Below, in pieces: positions 1 to 5,932 of a stretch of DNA of 5,933 bases. Origin of the DNA: an uncultured Bilophila sp. (GTDB lineage Bacteria > Desulfobacterota > Desulfovibrionia > Desulfovibrionales > Desulfovibrionaceae). The DNA lies in contig CABKMN010000139.1 in the NCBI GenBank assembly GCA_902373525.1, forward strand, positions 1 through 5,933, written 5' to 3'. The position numbers and the translations under genes are program-made. The stretch's first letter is position 1; each line of letters begins with the position of its first letter. The notes under the pieces are model-generated. The model was not told where the DNA came from and did not search any database. It saw only the letters and a list, made by a program, of their open reading frames with translations.

Positions 1-3
1 GGT

Positions 4-66
4 TTGGAGGGGGGAGGGGGAAACTTTCTTCAGAAAGTTTCCCCCTCCCCCCTCCAATTTTTATTT
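4..66. terminator. Giant perfect hairpin with T-run on the plus side
   Basis: Bases 4-28 pair with 33-57 without a mismatch, leaving a 4-nt loop (29-32). The outer stem is G-rich on the left and C-rich on the right; the inner part is AAACTTTC against GAAAGTTT. On the plus strand the stem is followed at once by TTTTTATTT (58-66), the classic form of an intrinsic terminator for a gene arriving from the left. On the minus strand the hairpin lies directly behind the helicase stop codon, but the bases after it inside the window are AAACC, not a T-run. It may therefore stop transcription from both sides, with the better signal for the plus direction. A convergent plus-strand gene to the left is inferred. 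The T-run overlaps the helicase stop codon. The stem resembles the hairpin at 5661-5694, so it is probably a member of a genome repeat family. Confidence 0.75.
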
Positions 67-3000
67 AAAACAAGCTCATCTGCGTAGTCGTCTTCTGAAC
101 ATGCCGGACAAGCCGGGTGTGACGGAAGAGGTCGGGCAGCGCCGTGAGGAAGCGGGACGGCGGCAACTGCAACGCCTTGCCGTACAGGTGCCGCTGGAGC
201 GCGTGGCTGGCGAAAACGGCGTCCTGTGCGCGGGTAAGCCCCACGTAGAGCAGACGGCGTTCTTCCGCGAGCGCATCGGGAACGAGCGCGACTTCCTGTC
301 GGATGTGCGGCAGGGCGTCCGCTCCGGCAAAGGGAAGCAGCCCCTCCTCAAGAGCGGGCAGGAACACGGCCCGGAATTCGAGCCCCTTGGCGGCGTGCAG
401 GGTCATGATCTGCACCTGCTCCGCCTGCTCGCGCACAAGGTCGAGGTCCTGACGCAGGCAGACCCAGTCGAGCAGCGCCTCCCACGTCTTCCCCTGCTCG
501 CGGAACGCTCGGAGCAGGCCGTTGCAGGCCACGGAATCCTTGAACAGCGGAGCGAGGAGCTTCGCGGCCTCAAGGTGCGTCACCAGCGCGGACGGCCCGG
601 CCAGCCAGAGCGAGTCGGGCAGCGAAGCCGCGAGTTCGGGCACGTCTACGGAAAGGGTTCCCGGTCCCTCGGGTACGGCGAAGGGGCGGTTGAAGCGCAG
701 GCCCGCCAGACCGAGGATCAGCGCGGCGGACGGATCGGCCCAGAAGGGGGCGGACTCCGGCGCGGCGCAGGGGACGCCCCGGCGTTCCAGCGCGGTTTTC
801 AGGGGCGGGATGAGGGCCTTCATGCGGACCAGCACGGCGACCTCGCCGGGGCTGCACGGCGTGGGCAGGAGGGCGTCCCGGCTGCGGGAATCTTCGAGGG
901 TGTGGGAGGTGCCGCCGAGCAGCGCGGCCGCCTGATCCGCAATCCACGCGGCTTCCTTGCGGGCGTCCGGCGCGGTGAAAAGGTGAAGGCTCGCTTCGCC
1001 GGAACGGGTGGGGACAAGTTTTCCACAGGCTGAGGACGGTCCGAGGAGCGCGGAGGCCGAAGTCAGGATGCCCGCCGCCGAACGATGGCTCGCGGCAAGG
1101 GTGACGCTCTCCAGATCGGGCCACGCTTCACGCAGGGCGGACTGAACGTCCGGATGCGCGCCCCGGAAGCCGTAAATGGCCTGATCCGGGTCGCCGATGC
1201 CGAAAAAGCCGTGCCCGTCCGCCGGTACCAGCGCCTTGACCAGCGCGACCTGCAAGGGCGAAAGGTCCTGTATTTCATCGACCAGCACGTCGGTCCAGCG
1301 GCGTTCCGGGGAGGCTTGCAGCCGGTCCAGCCAGTGTTCCAGAAGATCGGTATAGTCCGCGAGGTTCCGTTCCCGCTTGGCGGCATGGTAGCGTTCGAGC
1401 GATTCCGCCATGTCCGGGGTGACGGCACGCCGTTCCCGGGCGAGGGACAGGGCGTCCCACGCACGTCTGGCGTCGGAGGCGGAAAGGCCGTTGGCCCTGG
1501 CGAAGACGTTCCGGGCCGTTTCCTCGGGGAGGACGGCGGGCGGCGTCTCGTCCTCGGAGGCGCACCACTGGGACAGGGCCAGCGCGTGCAGCGTGTCGGC
1601 CTGCGGCAGGGGAACGCCCGCGCCGAGGGCGGGTTCCAGACGTTCCTTGAGCTCGGCGGCGGCGCGGCGGGTGAAGGTGACCGCAAGGATGCGCTGCGCG
1701 GGCACGCCGTCGCGGATGAGCCGCTGGACGCGGCCCACGAGAGTGCGGGTCTTGCCCGACCCCGGACCCGCAAGCACGAGCACGGCATGCGGACCGGCGT
1801 TGATGGCCTTCAACTGGGCTTCCGAATACGGGAACGCCTTGGGATCGGGCGGGGTTTCCGGCGCCGGGGCCACGGCGGCGAACAGGGAGGTCTGCTGCGC
1901 GGCGGGTTTCGCGGGGGCGTCCGCCTTGGGCTTGCGGCCCGGCTTCTTGCGCTCGGGTTGGACGTCCAGCAGGGACGAGGAACGATACCTTCCGGTCACA
2001 AATTCTTTGCGCTCCTCTTCGGAGAACACCTTGACCACGCCGTATTCCCCGTCGAAGCCGCCTTCCTTGATGACGTCGCCCCGGCGCATGCGGGCCACGG
2101 CCTCGCCGAGGGCGTCCCAGTGCTGGCGCAGGTCGGCTTCCGGGACCGAGTGCAGGATGTCCATTTCCGAACCGAACAGGCGCACGAGTTCGGACTGTTT
2201 CGCCTGTACCTTGCGGCTCTTGGGGCCGACGCCGAGCAGTTCGCCGATCATTTCCGGCAGGGGGAAGAGGGAGACGAAGCCGGGATCGTTTGCGGGGACG
2301 ACCGGTTCCCTGCGGTCCGCCAGCGCCATGACCCGGTGGAGCACGCCGATGGTGAGGGGCTTGCCGCACACGGGGCAGATGTTCCCGAGCTTCATGGATT
2401 CTTCGGGCTCCAGAACCACGTTGCAGGCGCGGTGCCCGTCGAGGTGGTACTTGCCTTCTTCGGGGAAGAACTCCACCGTGCCCCGGAAGGCGCAGCCGTC
2501 CGCCGCCTCGCCGCGCGCGGCCCGGCGCAGGGCGTTGAAAAGCCCGTCGTAGGAGGGTTCGCCTTCGAACAGGTTGGCCTCGCGTCCGAGATTTTCGCCG
2601 GAGTGGGCGTCGGAGTTGGAAACGAGCGCGTAGCGGTCCAGCGCGGACCAGAGGCGGTTCATGTCCGGGTCGGAGGAAAGGCCGGTTTCCAGCGCGAAAA
2701 TGTGTTGGGAGAGCGCGCCGAAGCAGTCTTCCAGCGCGTCGAAGCCGGACTTGGAGCCGAACAGCGAGAACCACGGCGTCCAGATATGGGCCGGGATGAG
2801 CACGCCGCGTTCGTCGGTTTCGAGCACCATTTCGAGCAGGCGTTCGGAGTCGAGCCCGAGGATGGGGCGTCCGTCCGAGGTGATGTTGCCGATGGCCGCG
2901 AGCTTGCTGGAGAGCTTGTCGGCGCTGTCCAGCGTGGGCATGAACACGAGGTTGTGGACCTTGCGGACCGCACCGTCCTTTTTATAGATGGAGCTGATTT

Positions 3001-3289
3001 CCGCCTGAATGAGGAACAGCGGATCGCGGACGCCGTCCGGGCGGGAAAAGCCGGGGATTTCGTCTTCCACCGGCGTCTCTTCGCGAACGCGGTACAGGCC
3101 GGTGTTCTCGTCGAATACGAGGTCCCGCCGCAGTTCGTCCCGCCACGCGGGATGGGTGAAGTCGCCCGTGGACATGACCGAGAGGCCCTTGATCATGCTC
3201 CATGCCGCGAGGTTGCGGATATTCAGCCTGCCGCTGGTGGCGCGGGAAAAGCGCGAGTGGACGTGGAGGTCTGCGCGAAAGTGTTTCAT
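65..3289 (-). CDS. Endonuclease Q-like PHP nuclease fused to UvrD/PcrA-type helicase
   Basis: This 1074-residue protein has two halves. Residues 1 to about 440 resemble the endonuclease Q family (PHP domain). Metal-site motifs are DLHVHS (7-12), TGDFTHP (41-47), the glutamate in AEISS (96-100), KVHNLVF (110-116), IPAHIW (165-170) and SNSDAHS (224-230). A zinc-binding segment follows: HRAC (286-289) and CPVCGK (305-310). EndoQ enzymes nick 5' of uracil, hypoxanthine, xanthine and abasic sites. Residues about 485-1074 form a superfamily 1A helicase: Walker A AGPGSGKT (507-514), motif Ia near 536-551, Walker B DEIQD (671-675), GIGDPDQAIYGFRG (697-710), TLHAAKGLEF (963-972) and RRLLYVGLTRA (1011-1021). 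The region between motifs IV and V is short for UvrD, so the 2B subdomain looks reduced. The linker (about 440-485) is rich in Lys, Pro and Ala and has a GRKPK basic patch. QTSLF (466-470) and the C-terminal QMSLF (1070-1074) match the bacterial sliding-clamp-binding motif. The ATG is 9 nt after the methyltransferase stop with no good Shine-Dalgarno sequence, so coupled translation is likely. Family calls are confident; the joint repair role is inferred. Confidence 0.93.
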   Translation of the reverse strand: MKHFRADLHVHSRFSRATSGRLNIRNLAAWSMIKGLSVMSTGDFTHPAWRDELRRDLVFDENTGLYRVREETPVEDEIPGFSRPDGVRDPLFLIQAEISSIYKKDGAVRKVHNLVFMPTLDSADKLSSKLAAIGNITSDGRPILGLDSERLLEMVLETDERGVLIPAHIWTPWFSLFGSKSGFDALEDCFGALSQHIFALETGLSSDPDMNRLWSALDRYALVSNSDAHSGENLGREANLFEGEPSYDGLFNALRRAARGEAADGCAFRGTVEFFPEEGKYHLDGHRACNVVLEPEESMKLGNICPVCGKPLTIGVLHRVMALADRREPVVPANDPGFVSLFPLPEMIGELLGVGPKSRKVQAKQSELVRLFGSEMDILHSVPEADLRQHWDALGEAVARMRRGDVIKEGGFDGEYGVVKVFSEEERKEFVTGRYRSSSLLDVQPERKKPGRKPKADAPAKPAAQQTSLFAAVAPAPETPPDPKAFPYSEAQLKAINAGPHAVLVLAGPGSGKTRTLVGRVQRLIRDGVPAQRILAVTFTRRAAAELKERLEPALGAGVPLPQADTLHALALSQWCASEDETPPAVLPEETARNVFARANGLSASDARRAWDALSLARERRAVTPDMAESLERYHAAKRERNLADYTDLLEHWLDRLQASPERRWTDVLVDEIQDLSPLQVALVKALVPADGHGFFGIGDPDQAIYGFRGAHPDVQSALREAWPDLESVTLAASHRSAAGILTSASALLGPSSACGKLVPTRSGEASLHLFTAPDARKEAAWIADQAAALLGGTSHTLEDSRSRDALLPTPCSPGEVAVLVRMKALIPPLKTALERRGVPCAAPESAPFWADPSAALILGLAGLRFNRPFAVPEGPGTLSVDVPELAASLPDSLWLAGPSALVTHLEAAKLLAPLFKDSVACNGLLRAFREQGKTWEALLDWVCLRQDLDLVREQAEQVQIMTLHAAKGLEFRAVFLPALEEGLLPFAGADALPHIRQEVALVPDALAEERRLLYVGLTRAQDAVFASHALQRHLYGKALQLPPSRFLTALPDLFRHTRLVRHVQKTTTQMSLF

Positions 3290-3298
3290 GGGCCGAGT

Positions 3299-4066
3299 CT
3301 AGCCCAAAAGGGGGCAGAACTCCAGCGATTCCGGCGAGGCGACCCGATCCGGCCCGTACAGGAAGAGCGGTGCGGAGACGGTCATGGCGGCGCGCGAGCC
3401 CCTGCGGGCTTCGATGAGCGCAAACGTCGCCGGAGCCTTTGCCGTTGTGTGAACGAACCGTAACACGGTGATGCCGAACCGGGCGACGGACAGGGCGGAC
3501 AGCATGTCCGGGAGCCGTTCCGTGCCGATCACACAGGCGAAACGCCCTCCGGGCTCCAACAGGGACGACGCGGCGGACGCGAACAGCGGGAAGGTCGCGG
3601 CGTCTCCGAACAAGGCCCCGCGCCGCGCCTCCGTTTCGGGCGGACGCCCGGAACCGAGCAGTCGCCACGGAGGATTCGCCATGACCAGATCGACCGGTGC
3701 GGCCTCCCGACGCAAGCCTTTCAAAAAAGGGCCGTCCGCGAGTTCCCCGACGCGAGGCGCAAAGCGTTCCGACAGACCGAGTTTCGCGGCGTTGTTCGCG
3801 GCGGCGTCTATCAGCCCGGCATCACGGTCGATACCGAATCCTGTGCTGTTGTTTCTTGTAAGTAACAAGTAGGTAAGCCCAACGACGCCGCAGCCGGTTC
3901 CCAGATCAACGAACCGTTCGGTAACTTCTTTGTCGTTCGCGGCGAATGCGGCCAGCAGCAGCGCGTCCACGCTGAACCGGAAACGGCCTTCCGGTTGTTC
4001 CAGTCCGCTGGGGAACGCCTGACGCGCCGCCGTGACGGCTTCGGACGACACGGCAACCCGGTGCAC
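3299..4066 (-). CDS. TrmN6/YfiC-like SAM-dependent N6-adenine methyltransferase
   Basis: The predicted protein has 255 residues from a GTG start. The frame extends upstream to a TTG at 4120, but that codon lies in the loop of an inverted repeat; the GTG at 4066 has AAGG 6 nt before it and gives the normal family N-terminus. Early sequence PEGRFRFSVDALLLAAF (about residues 25-41) is typical of COG4123 proteins. Then come SAM-binding motif I DLGTGCG (54-60), an acidic residue in GIDRD (78-82) and the catalytic motif NPPW (131-134), which marks amino-methyltransferases acting on adenine or glutamine nitrogen. E. coli TrmN6 of this family modifies A37 of tRNA-Val; the same substrate here is plausible but unproven. 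NPPW replaces the NPPY of the E. coli enzyme. The C-terminal part contains FLYGPD, consistent with the family. A short AT-rich patch (about 3840-3880) encodes the stretch just after motif I. The gene sits between the Dabb gene and the helicase fusion and probably shares their transcript. Confidence 0.85.
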   Translation of the reverse strand: MHRVAVSSEAVTAARQAFPSGLEQPEGRFRFSVDALLLAAFAANDKEVTERFVDLGTGCGVVGLTYLLLTRNNSTGFGIDRDAGLIDAAANNAAKLGLSERFAPRVGELADGPFLKGLRREAAPVDLVMANPPWRLLGSGRPPETEARRGALFGDAATFPLFASAASSLLEPGGRFACVIGTERLPDMLSALSVARFGITVLRFVHTTAKAPATFALIEARRGSRAAMTVSAPLFLYGPDRVASPESLEFCPLLG

Positions 4067-4072
4067 GATAAG

Positions 4073-4080
4073 CCTTGCCT
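4073..4080 (-). promoter_or_regulatory. Ribosome binding site supporting the GTG start at 4066
   Basis: On the minus strand AGGCAAGG ends 6 nt before the GTG at 4064-4066. It is a modest Shine-Dalgarno match, but well placed. The TTG codons further upstream (4120 and 4084) lack one as good, and the 4120 codon lies within a hairpin loop. This site decides the start chosen for the methyltransferase. Confidence 0.5.
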
Positions 4081-4098
4081 TCAAGAAAGTGATGAAGC

Positions 4099-4130
4099 GC
4101 GGGGAACCGTATCGTAACAAGGTTCCCCGC
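4099..4130 (-). terminator. Inverted-repeat hairpin between the Dabb and methyltransferase genes
   Basis: GCGGGGAACC (4099-4108) and GGTTCCCCGC (4121-4130) form a perfect 10-bp stem with a 12-nt loop, 6 nt behind the Dabb stop codon. On the minus strand the bases after the stem are GCTTCATCACTTTCTTG, which are only loosely T-rich. It is therefore either a weak intrinsic terminator, an attenuator that lowers expression of the two downstream genes, or a 3'-end stabiliser. No convincing promoter is visible between it and the methyltransferase start, so the downstream genes probably depend on read-through. Confidence 0.6.
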
Positions 4131-4136
4131 TCAACA

Positions 4137-4445
4137 CTAGAAAACGTAGTCGATGGCCTGACGGGACTCGGTGACGAGCTTGATCAGTTCCTTGCCGACG
4201 GCGACGTGCTTGGGATGCTCGGCGTAGGCCTTGAGCCCTTCGGCGTCGTCGTGGGTGGTCATCAGGACCACGTTGACCGGCAGGGTGCAGGTCGGCAGAA
4301 AATCGCAGGAAACTTCAAGGGATTTCAGGGAGGGAATCTGCCCGACGAGGGCTTCGAGACGTTCCTTGATCAGCTTGGCGTTTTCGGCGGCGGTACGGCC
4401 TTCGGCTTCGGGTTTCAGCGTCCACCAGACGATGTGACGAACCAT
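4137..4445 (-). CDS. Dabb (stress-responsive A/B barrel) domain protein
   Basis: This is a 102-residue protein of the dimeric alpha/beta-barrel (Dabb) family. The start RHIVWWTLKP (residues 3-12) matches the family opening HxVxxxLK with its conserved histidine (H4), and YAEHPKH (74-80) matches the conserved YxxHPxH motif. The length is normal for a single-domain member, and there is no signal peptide or membrane segment, so it is probably cytosolic. Family members in plants and bacteria are associated with stress response or are small ferredoxin-like enzymes or oxygenase relatives; the substrate cannot be told from sequence. The ATG at 4443-4445 is preceded by an excellent AAAAGGAGT, so an ATG at 4496 lying inside the hypF 3' end is unlikely to be used. 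The gene begins 26 nt after the hypF stop and is likely in the same operon, but no functional tie to hydrogenase maturation is known to me. Confidence 0.88.
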   Translation of the reverse strand: MVRHIVWWTLKPEAEGRTAAENAKLIKERLEALVGQIPSLKSLEVSCDFLPTCTLPVNVVLMTTHDDAEGLKAYAEHPKHVAVGKELIKLVTESRQAIDYVF

Positions 4446-4451
4446 GATGCG

Positions 4452-4460
4452 ACTCCTTTT
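4452..4460 (-). promoter_or_regulatory. Strong ribosome binding site of the Dabb gene
   Basis: AAAAGGAGT on the minus strand ends 6 nt before the ATG at 4445. It is the clearest Shine-Dalgarno sequence in the window, and it fixes the Dabb start at 4445 in preference to the in-frame ATG at 4496. It lies entirely in the short gap after hypF. Confidence 0.85.
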
Positions 4461-4471
4461 CAGTGGTTGGA

Positions 4472-5932
4472 TCAACGGAGAATGCGGCACGCCCATGCGG
4501 CCTGCCCGAAGGACAGTCCGCCGTCTCCGGGTGGCAGGGCGTGGTGCGTGAGCGGAACGAGTCCGCGCCGTTCGAGCGCGCCGGGCAAGAGCAGGGCGAC
4601 GGTTCGGTTGTGGAGCACGCCGCCGGACAGGGCCACGGTGCGGACGCCGCAGCGCCGCGCGCCGGAAAGCGCCAGTTCCGCAAGCCCTTCCACGAGGCCG
4701 AGATGGAACCGGCGGGCCAGCGACGAGACCGGAACGCCCGCTTGCCGCAGTTCCAGCAGGTGCAGAAAAAAGGTTGCGGTGTCAAGCTCCAGCAGCCCGG
4801 CCCGTTCACGGATCGGGAACGGCGGAACCGTTGTTGCCGAAAGGTCCTGAGCGGACTCCAGCCGGATGGCGGCCTGTCCTTCATAGCTGATGGCGGGGCA
4901 GAGGCCGAACAGCGCCGAGGCTGCGTCGAACAGGCGCCCGCAGCTTGAGGTCCGGGGCGTCGCGCCGCGGCGAACCATCTCCATGATGGCTGTGTGGACG
5001 GCTTGTTTCCTCTCGGTACCGAGCAGTTCGTCCATGCGTTCCGCGAATCTGTCCCGGTGGGCTTCCGCTTCCGGCAATCCCATAAAACCGCTGACGATGC
5101 GCCACGGTTCCCGGATGGCGGCCTCCCCGCCGGGCAAGGGAAACGGGGCGAGGCGTCCGATGCGCCCGCCGCAGCGTTCCTCGCTGACGGACCTCGGGTC
5201 CACGAACAGCAGTTCCCCGCCCCAAATGGTGCCGTCGGTGCCGTAGCCCGTGCCGTCCAGCGCCAGCCCGAGCGCGGGGGCGTCGTGGCCGTTTTCCCCC
5301 AGCGTGCCGTAGATATGGGCGAAGTGGTGTTGCAGGCGCAGGACGGGCAGGCCGGACTCCAGCGCGTAGCCGGTGGAAAGGTAGTCGGGGTGCAGGTCGC
5401 AGACGACCGCTTCGGGCCGGACTTCCAGCAGGCCGCTCAGGTGTTCGGCCATTTCCCGGAAGAACGCCAGCGTTTCAAGATTCTTGAGGTCCCCCACATG
5501 CTGGCTGAGAAAGGCGTCCCTGCCCCGCGTGAGGCAGAGGGTGTTCTTCAGCTCCGCGCCCGTGGCGAGCACGCAGCGGCCCGCGTCGCGCGGCAGTTCC
5601 AGCGGGCGCGGCACGAATCCCCGCGCCCGGCGGAAAAAATGGAGAGGAGGAGAACTATACGGGAGGGAAACCCTTCTGGAGAAGGGAGCCTCCCCCACGC
5701 CCCCGCCTTTCCCAAGACTTTCGACAGGTGGGGAGGCGATGCCGGAAGGAATCCCCGTCGCGTTGGGGAAGGTTTCGGTTTCCTGATTGCATTCGTTTTC
5801 TTGTGGATAATTCTGTGTATTGTTGTCTGTGGAAAACTCTTGTGCGGTCCTCTCCCGTTGCTCGGGCTCCGCCTTTCGCCCGCATACAAAAGTCTTGGGA
5901 GAGGAAGGGGTGGGGTTTGGGGAGGGGAGGGA
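4472..5932 (-). CDS. Hydrogenase maturation factor HypF, Kae1-like carbamoyltransferase part (partial or N-terminally disrupted)
   Basis: HypF turns carbamoyl phosphate and ATP into carbamoyl-adenylate and passes the carbamoyl group to HypE, supplying the cyanide ligands of [NiFe]-hydrogenase. Counted from a GTG at 5698 (408 residues), the sequence from residue 22 matches the HypF C-terminal half: RRARGFVP (23-30), GAELKNTLCL (47-56), DLHPDYLST (101-109), metal-binding HHFAH (124-128), LALDGTGYGTDG (145-156), WGGE (159-162), SSCGRLFDA (251-259), SYEGQAA (271-277), LSGGVLHNR (357-365) and GDGGLSFGQ (391-399). The Kae1-like domain is complete. The acylphosphatase, zinc-finger and YrdC-like domains, about 370 residues in full-length HypF, are absent. 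Just upstream of about 5641 the sequence turns repeat-like, yet the frame has no stop and no start codon from 5698 to the window edge. I therefore annotate it as open at the edge: either an in-frame repeat insertion of at least 97 residues between YrdC and Kae1, or a 5'-truncated gene starting at GTG 5698. Family confidence is high; the 5' end is uncertain. Confidence 0.8.
   Translation of the reverse strand, partial: SLPSPNPTPSSPKTFVCGRKAEPEQRERTAQEFSTDNNTQNYPQENECNQETETFPNATGIPSGIASPPVESLGKGGGVGEAPFSRRVSLPYSSPPLHFFRRARGFVPRPLELPRDAGRCVLATGAELKNTLCLTRGRDAFLSQHVGDLKNLETLAFFREMAEHLSGLLEVRPEAVVCDLHPDYLSTGYALESGLPVLRLQHHFAHIYGTLGENGHDAPALGLALDGTGYGTDGTIWGGELLFVDPRSVSEERCGGRIGRLAPFPLPGGEAAIREPWRIVSGFMGLPEAEAHRDRFAERMDELLGTERKQAVHTAIMEMVRRGATPRTSSCGRLFDAASALFGLCPAISYEGQAAIRLESAQDLSATTVPPFPIRERAGLLELDTATFFLHLLELRQAGVPVSSLARRFHLGLVEGLAELALSGARRCGVRTVALSGGVLHNRTVALLLPGALERRGLVPLTHHALPPGDGGLSFGQAAWACRILR
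5661..5694. repeat. G/C-rich palindromic hairpin at the edge of the HypF-homologous region
   Basis: GGGAGG (5661-5666) pairs with CCTCCC (5689-5694), and CCCTTCT (5671-5677) pairs with AGAAGGG (5680-5686), with a small internal loop between the two stems and a 2-nt apex. The order of elements (G-rich outer stem, AAAC, then pyrimidine-rich inner arm) resembles the hairpin at 4-57. No T-run follows on either strand. The GTG at 5698, the only start codon in the hypF frame upstream of the homology, lies immediately beside this hairpin, which makes it a doubtful start. Confidence 0.65.
5802..5836 (-). promoter_or_regulatory. Pair of DnaA-box-like 9-mers in an AT-rich patch
   Basis: The minus strand carries TTATCCACA (5802-5810), the exact DnaA-box consensus, and TTTTCCACA (5828-5836), a common variant, in the same orientation with starts 26 bp apart. 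Weaker TGTG-containing 9-mers at 5814 and 5841 on the plus strand continue a spacing of 12-14 bp. Binding by DnaA is a guess; two boxes are too few to call an origin, and no dnaA or dnaN gene is in view. Confidence 0.3.
5836..5893 (-). other. Candidate structured RNA element
   Basis: In the minus-strand RNA, 5887-5893 (ACUUUUG) and 5880-5884 (UGCGG) pair with 5836-5847 (CCGCACAAGAGU), giving 12 pairs interrupted only by a UA bulge. One of the pairs is G-U in the minus RNA but would be C-A in the plus RNA, which favours minus-strand transcription. The 32-nt interior can form CCCG-AGCAA-CGGG (5854-5866) or, alternatively, GGGC pairing with GCCC. I recognise no known riboswitch. It could be a conserved part of the surrounding repeat. 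Confidence 0.35.

Larger units (their letters stand above)
5706..5904. repeat. Inverted repeat pair bounding a ~170-bp segment
   Basis: CCCAAGACTTT (5711-5721) recurs as its exact reverse complement AAAGTCTTGGG (5889-5899). The match continues outward for one further base (5710/5900) and then, past one mismatch, for three more (5706-5708/5902-5904), followed by G-rich sequence on the right facing C-rich sequence on the left. The segments just inside the arms differ. This is the architecture of terminal inverted repeats of a small non-autonomous element, although there is no transposase and no target duplication can be seen. Confidence 0.5.

Noticed and set aside
1019..1027. TTTTCCACA on the plus strand inside the helicase gene
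   Set aside because: It is a single DnaA-box-like 9-mer in coding DNA with no neighbours, so chance is sufficient.
101..1033. 310-codon open frame on the plus strand
   Set aside because: It is antisense to the helicase C-terminal half, low in complexity, and without recognisable motifs or a ribosome site.
1085..3463. 792-codon open frame on the plus strand, opposite the PHP-helicase gene
   Set aside because: It is antisense to a gene with full conserved motifs; the translation is rich in Gly, Arg and Gln with no domain, as expected for the complement of GC-rich codons.
3855..3869. Small inverted repeat CTTGT-AAGTA-ACAAG in the methyltransferase gene
   Set aside because: It has only a 5-bp stem within an AT-rich coding patch just after SAM motif I; the protein alignment is uninterrupted there.
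4067..4120. Upstream TTG start at 4120 for the methyltransferase
   Set aside because: The codon lies in a hairpin loop, lacks a ribosome site, and adds residues not typical of the family; the GTG at 4066 is better placed.
4446..4496. Upstream ATG at 4496 for the Dabb gene
   Set aside because: It lies within the hypF coding end, while the ATG at 4445 has an excellent ribosome site and begins the conserved domain.
4032..4850. 272-codon plus-strand open frame across the Dabb gene and the hypF 3' end
   Set aside because: It runs opposite two well-supported genes and through their hairpin, with no family resemblance.
5807..5835. Minus-strand TTTCCA, 17 bp, AATTAT as a sigma-70-like promoter
   Set aside because: Each hexamer matches only 4 of 6 positions and the area is AT-rich, so such a pair is expected by chance; it would matter only if hypF really starts at 5698.
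5548..5889. 113-codon minus-strand open frame in the right-end segment
   Set aside because: It overlaps HypF-homologous codons in another frame and results from the general absence of stops on this strand; no motif is present.
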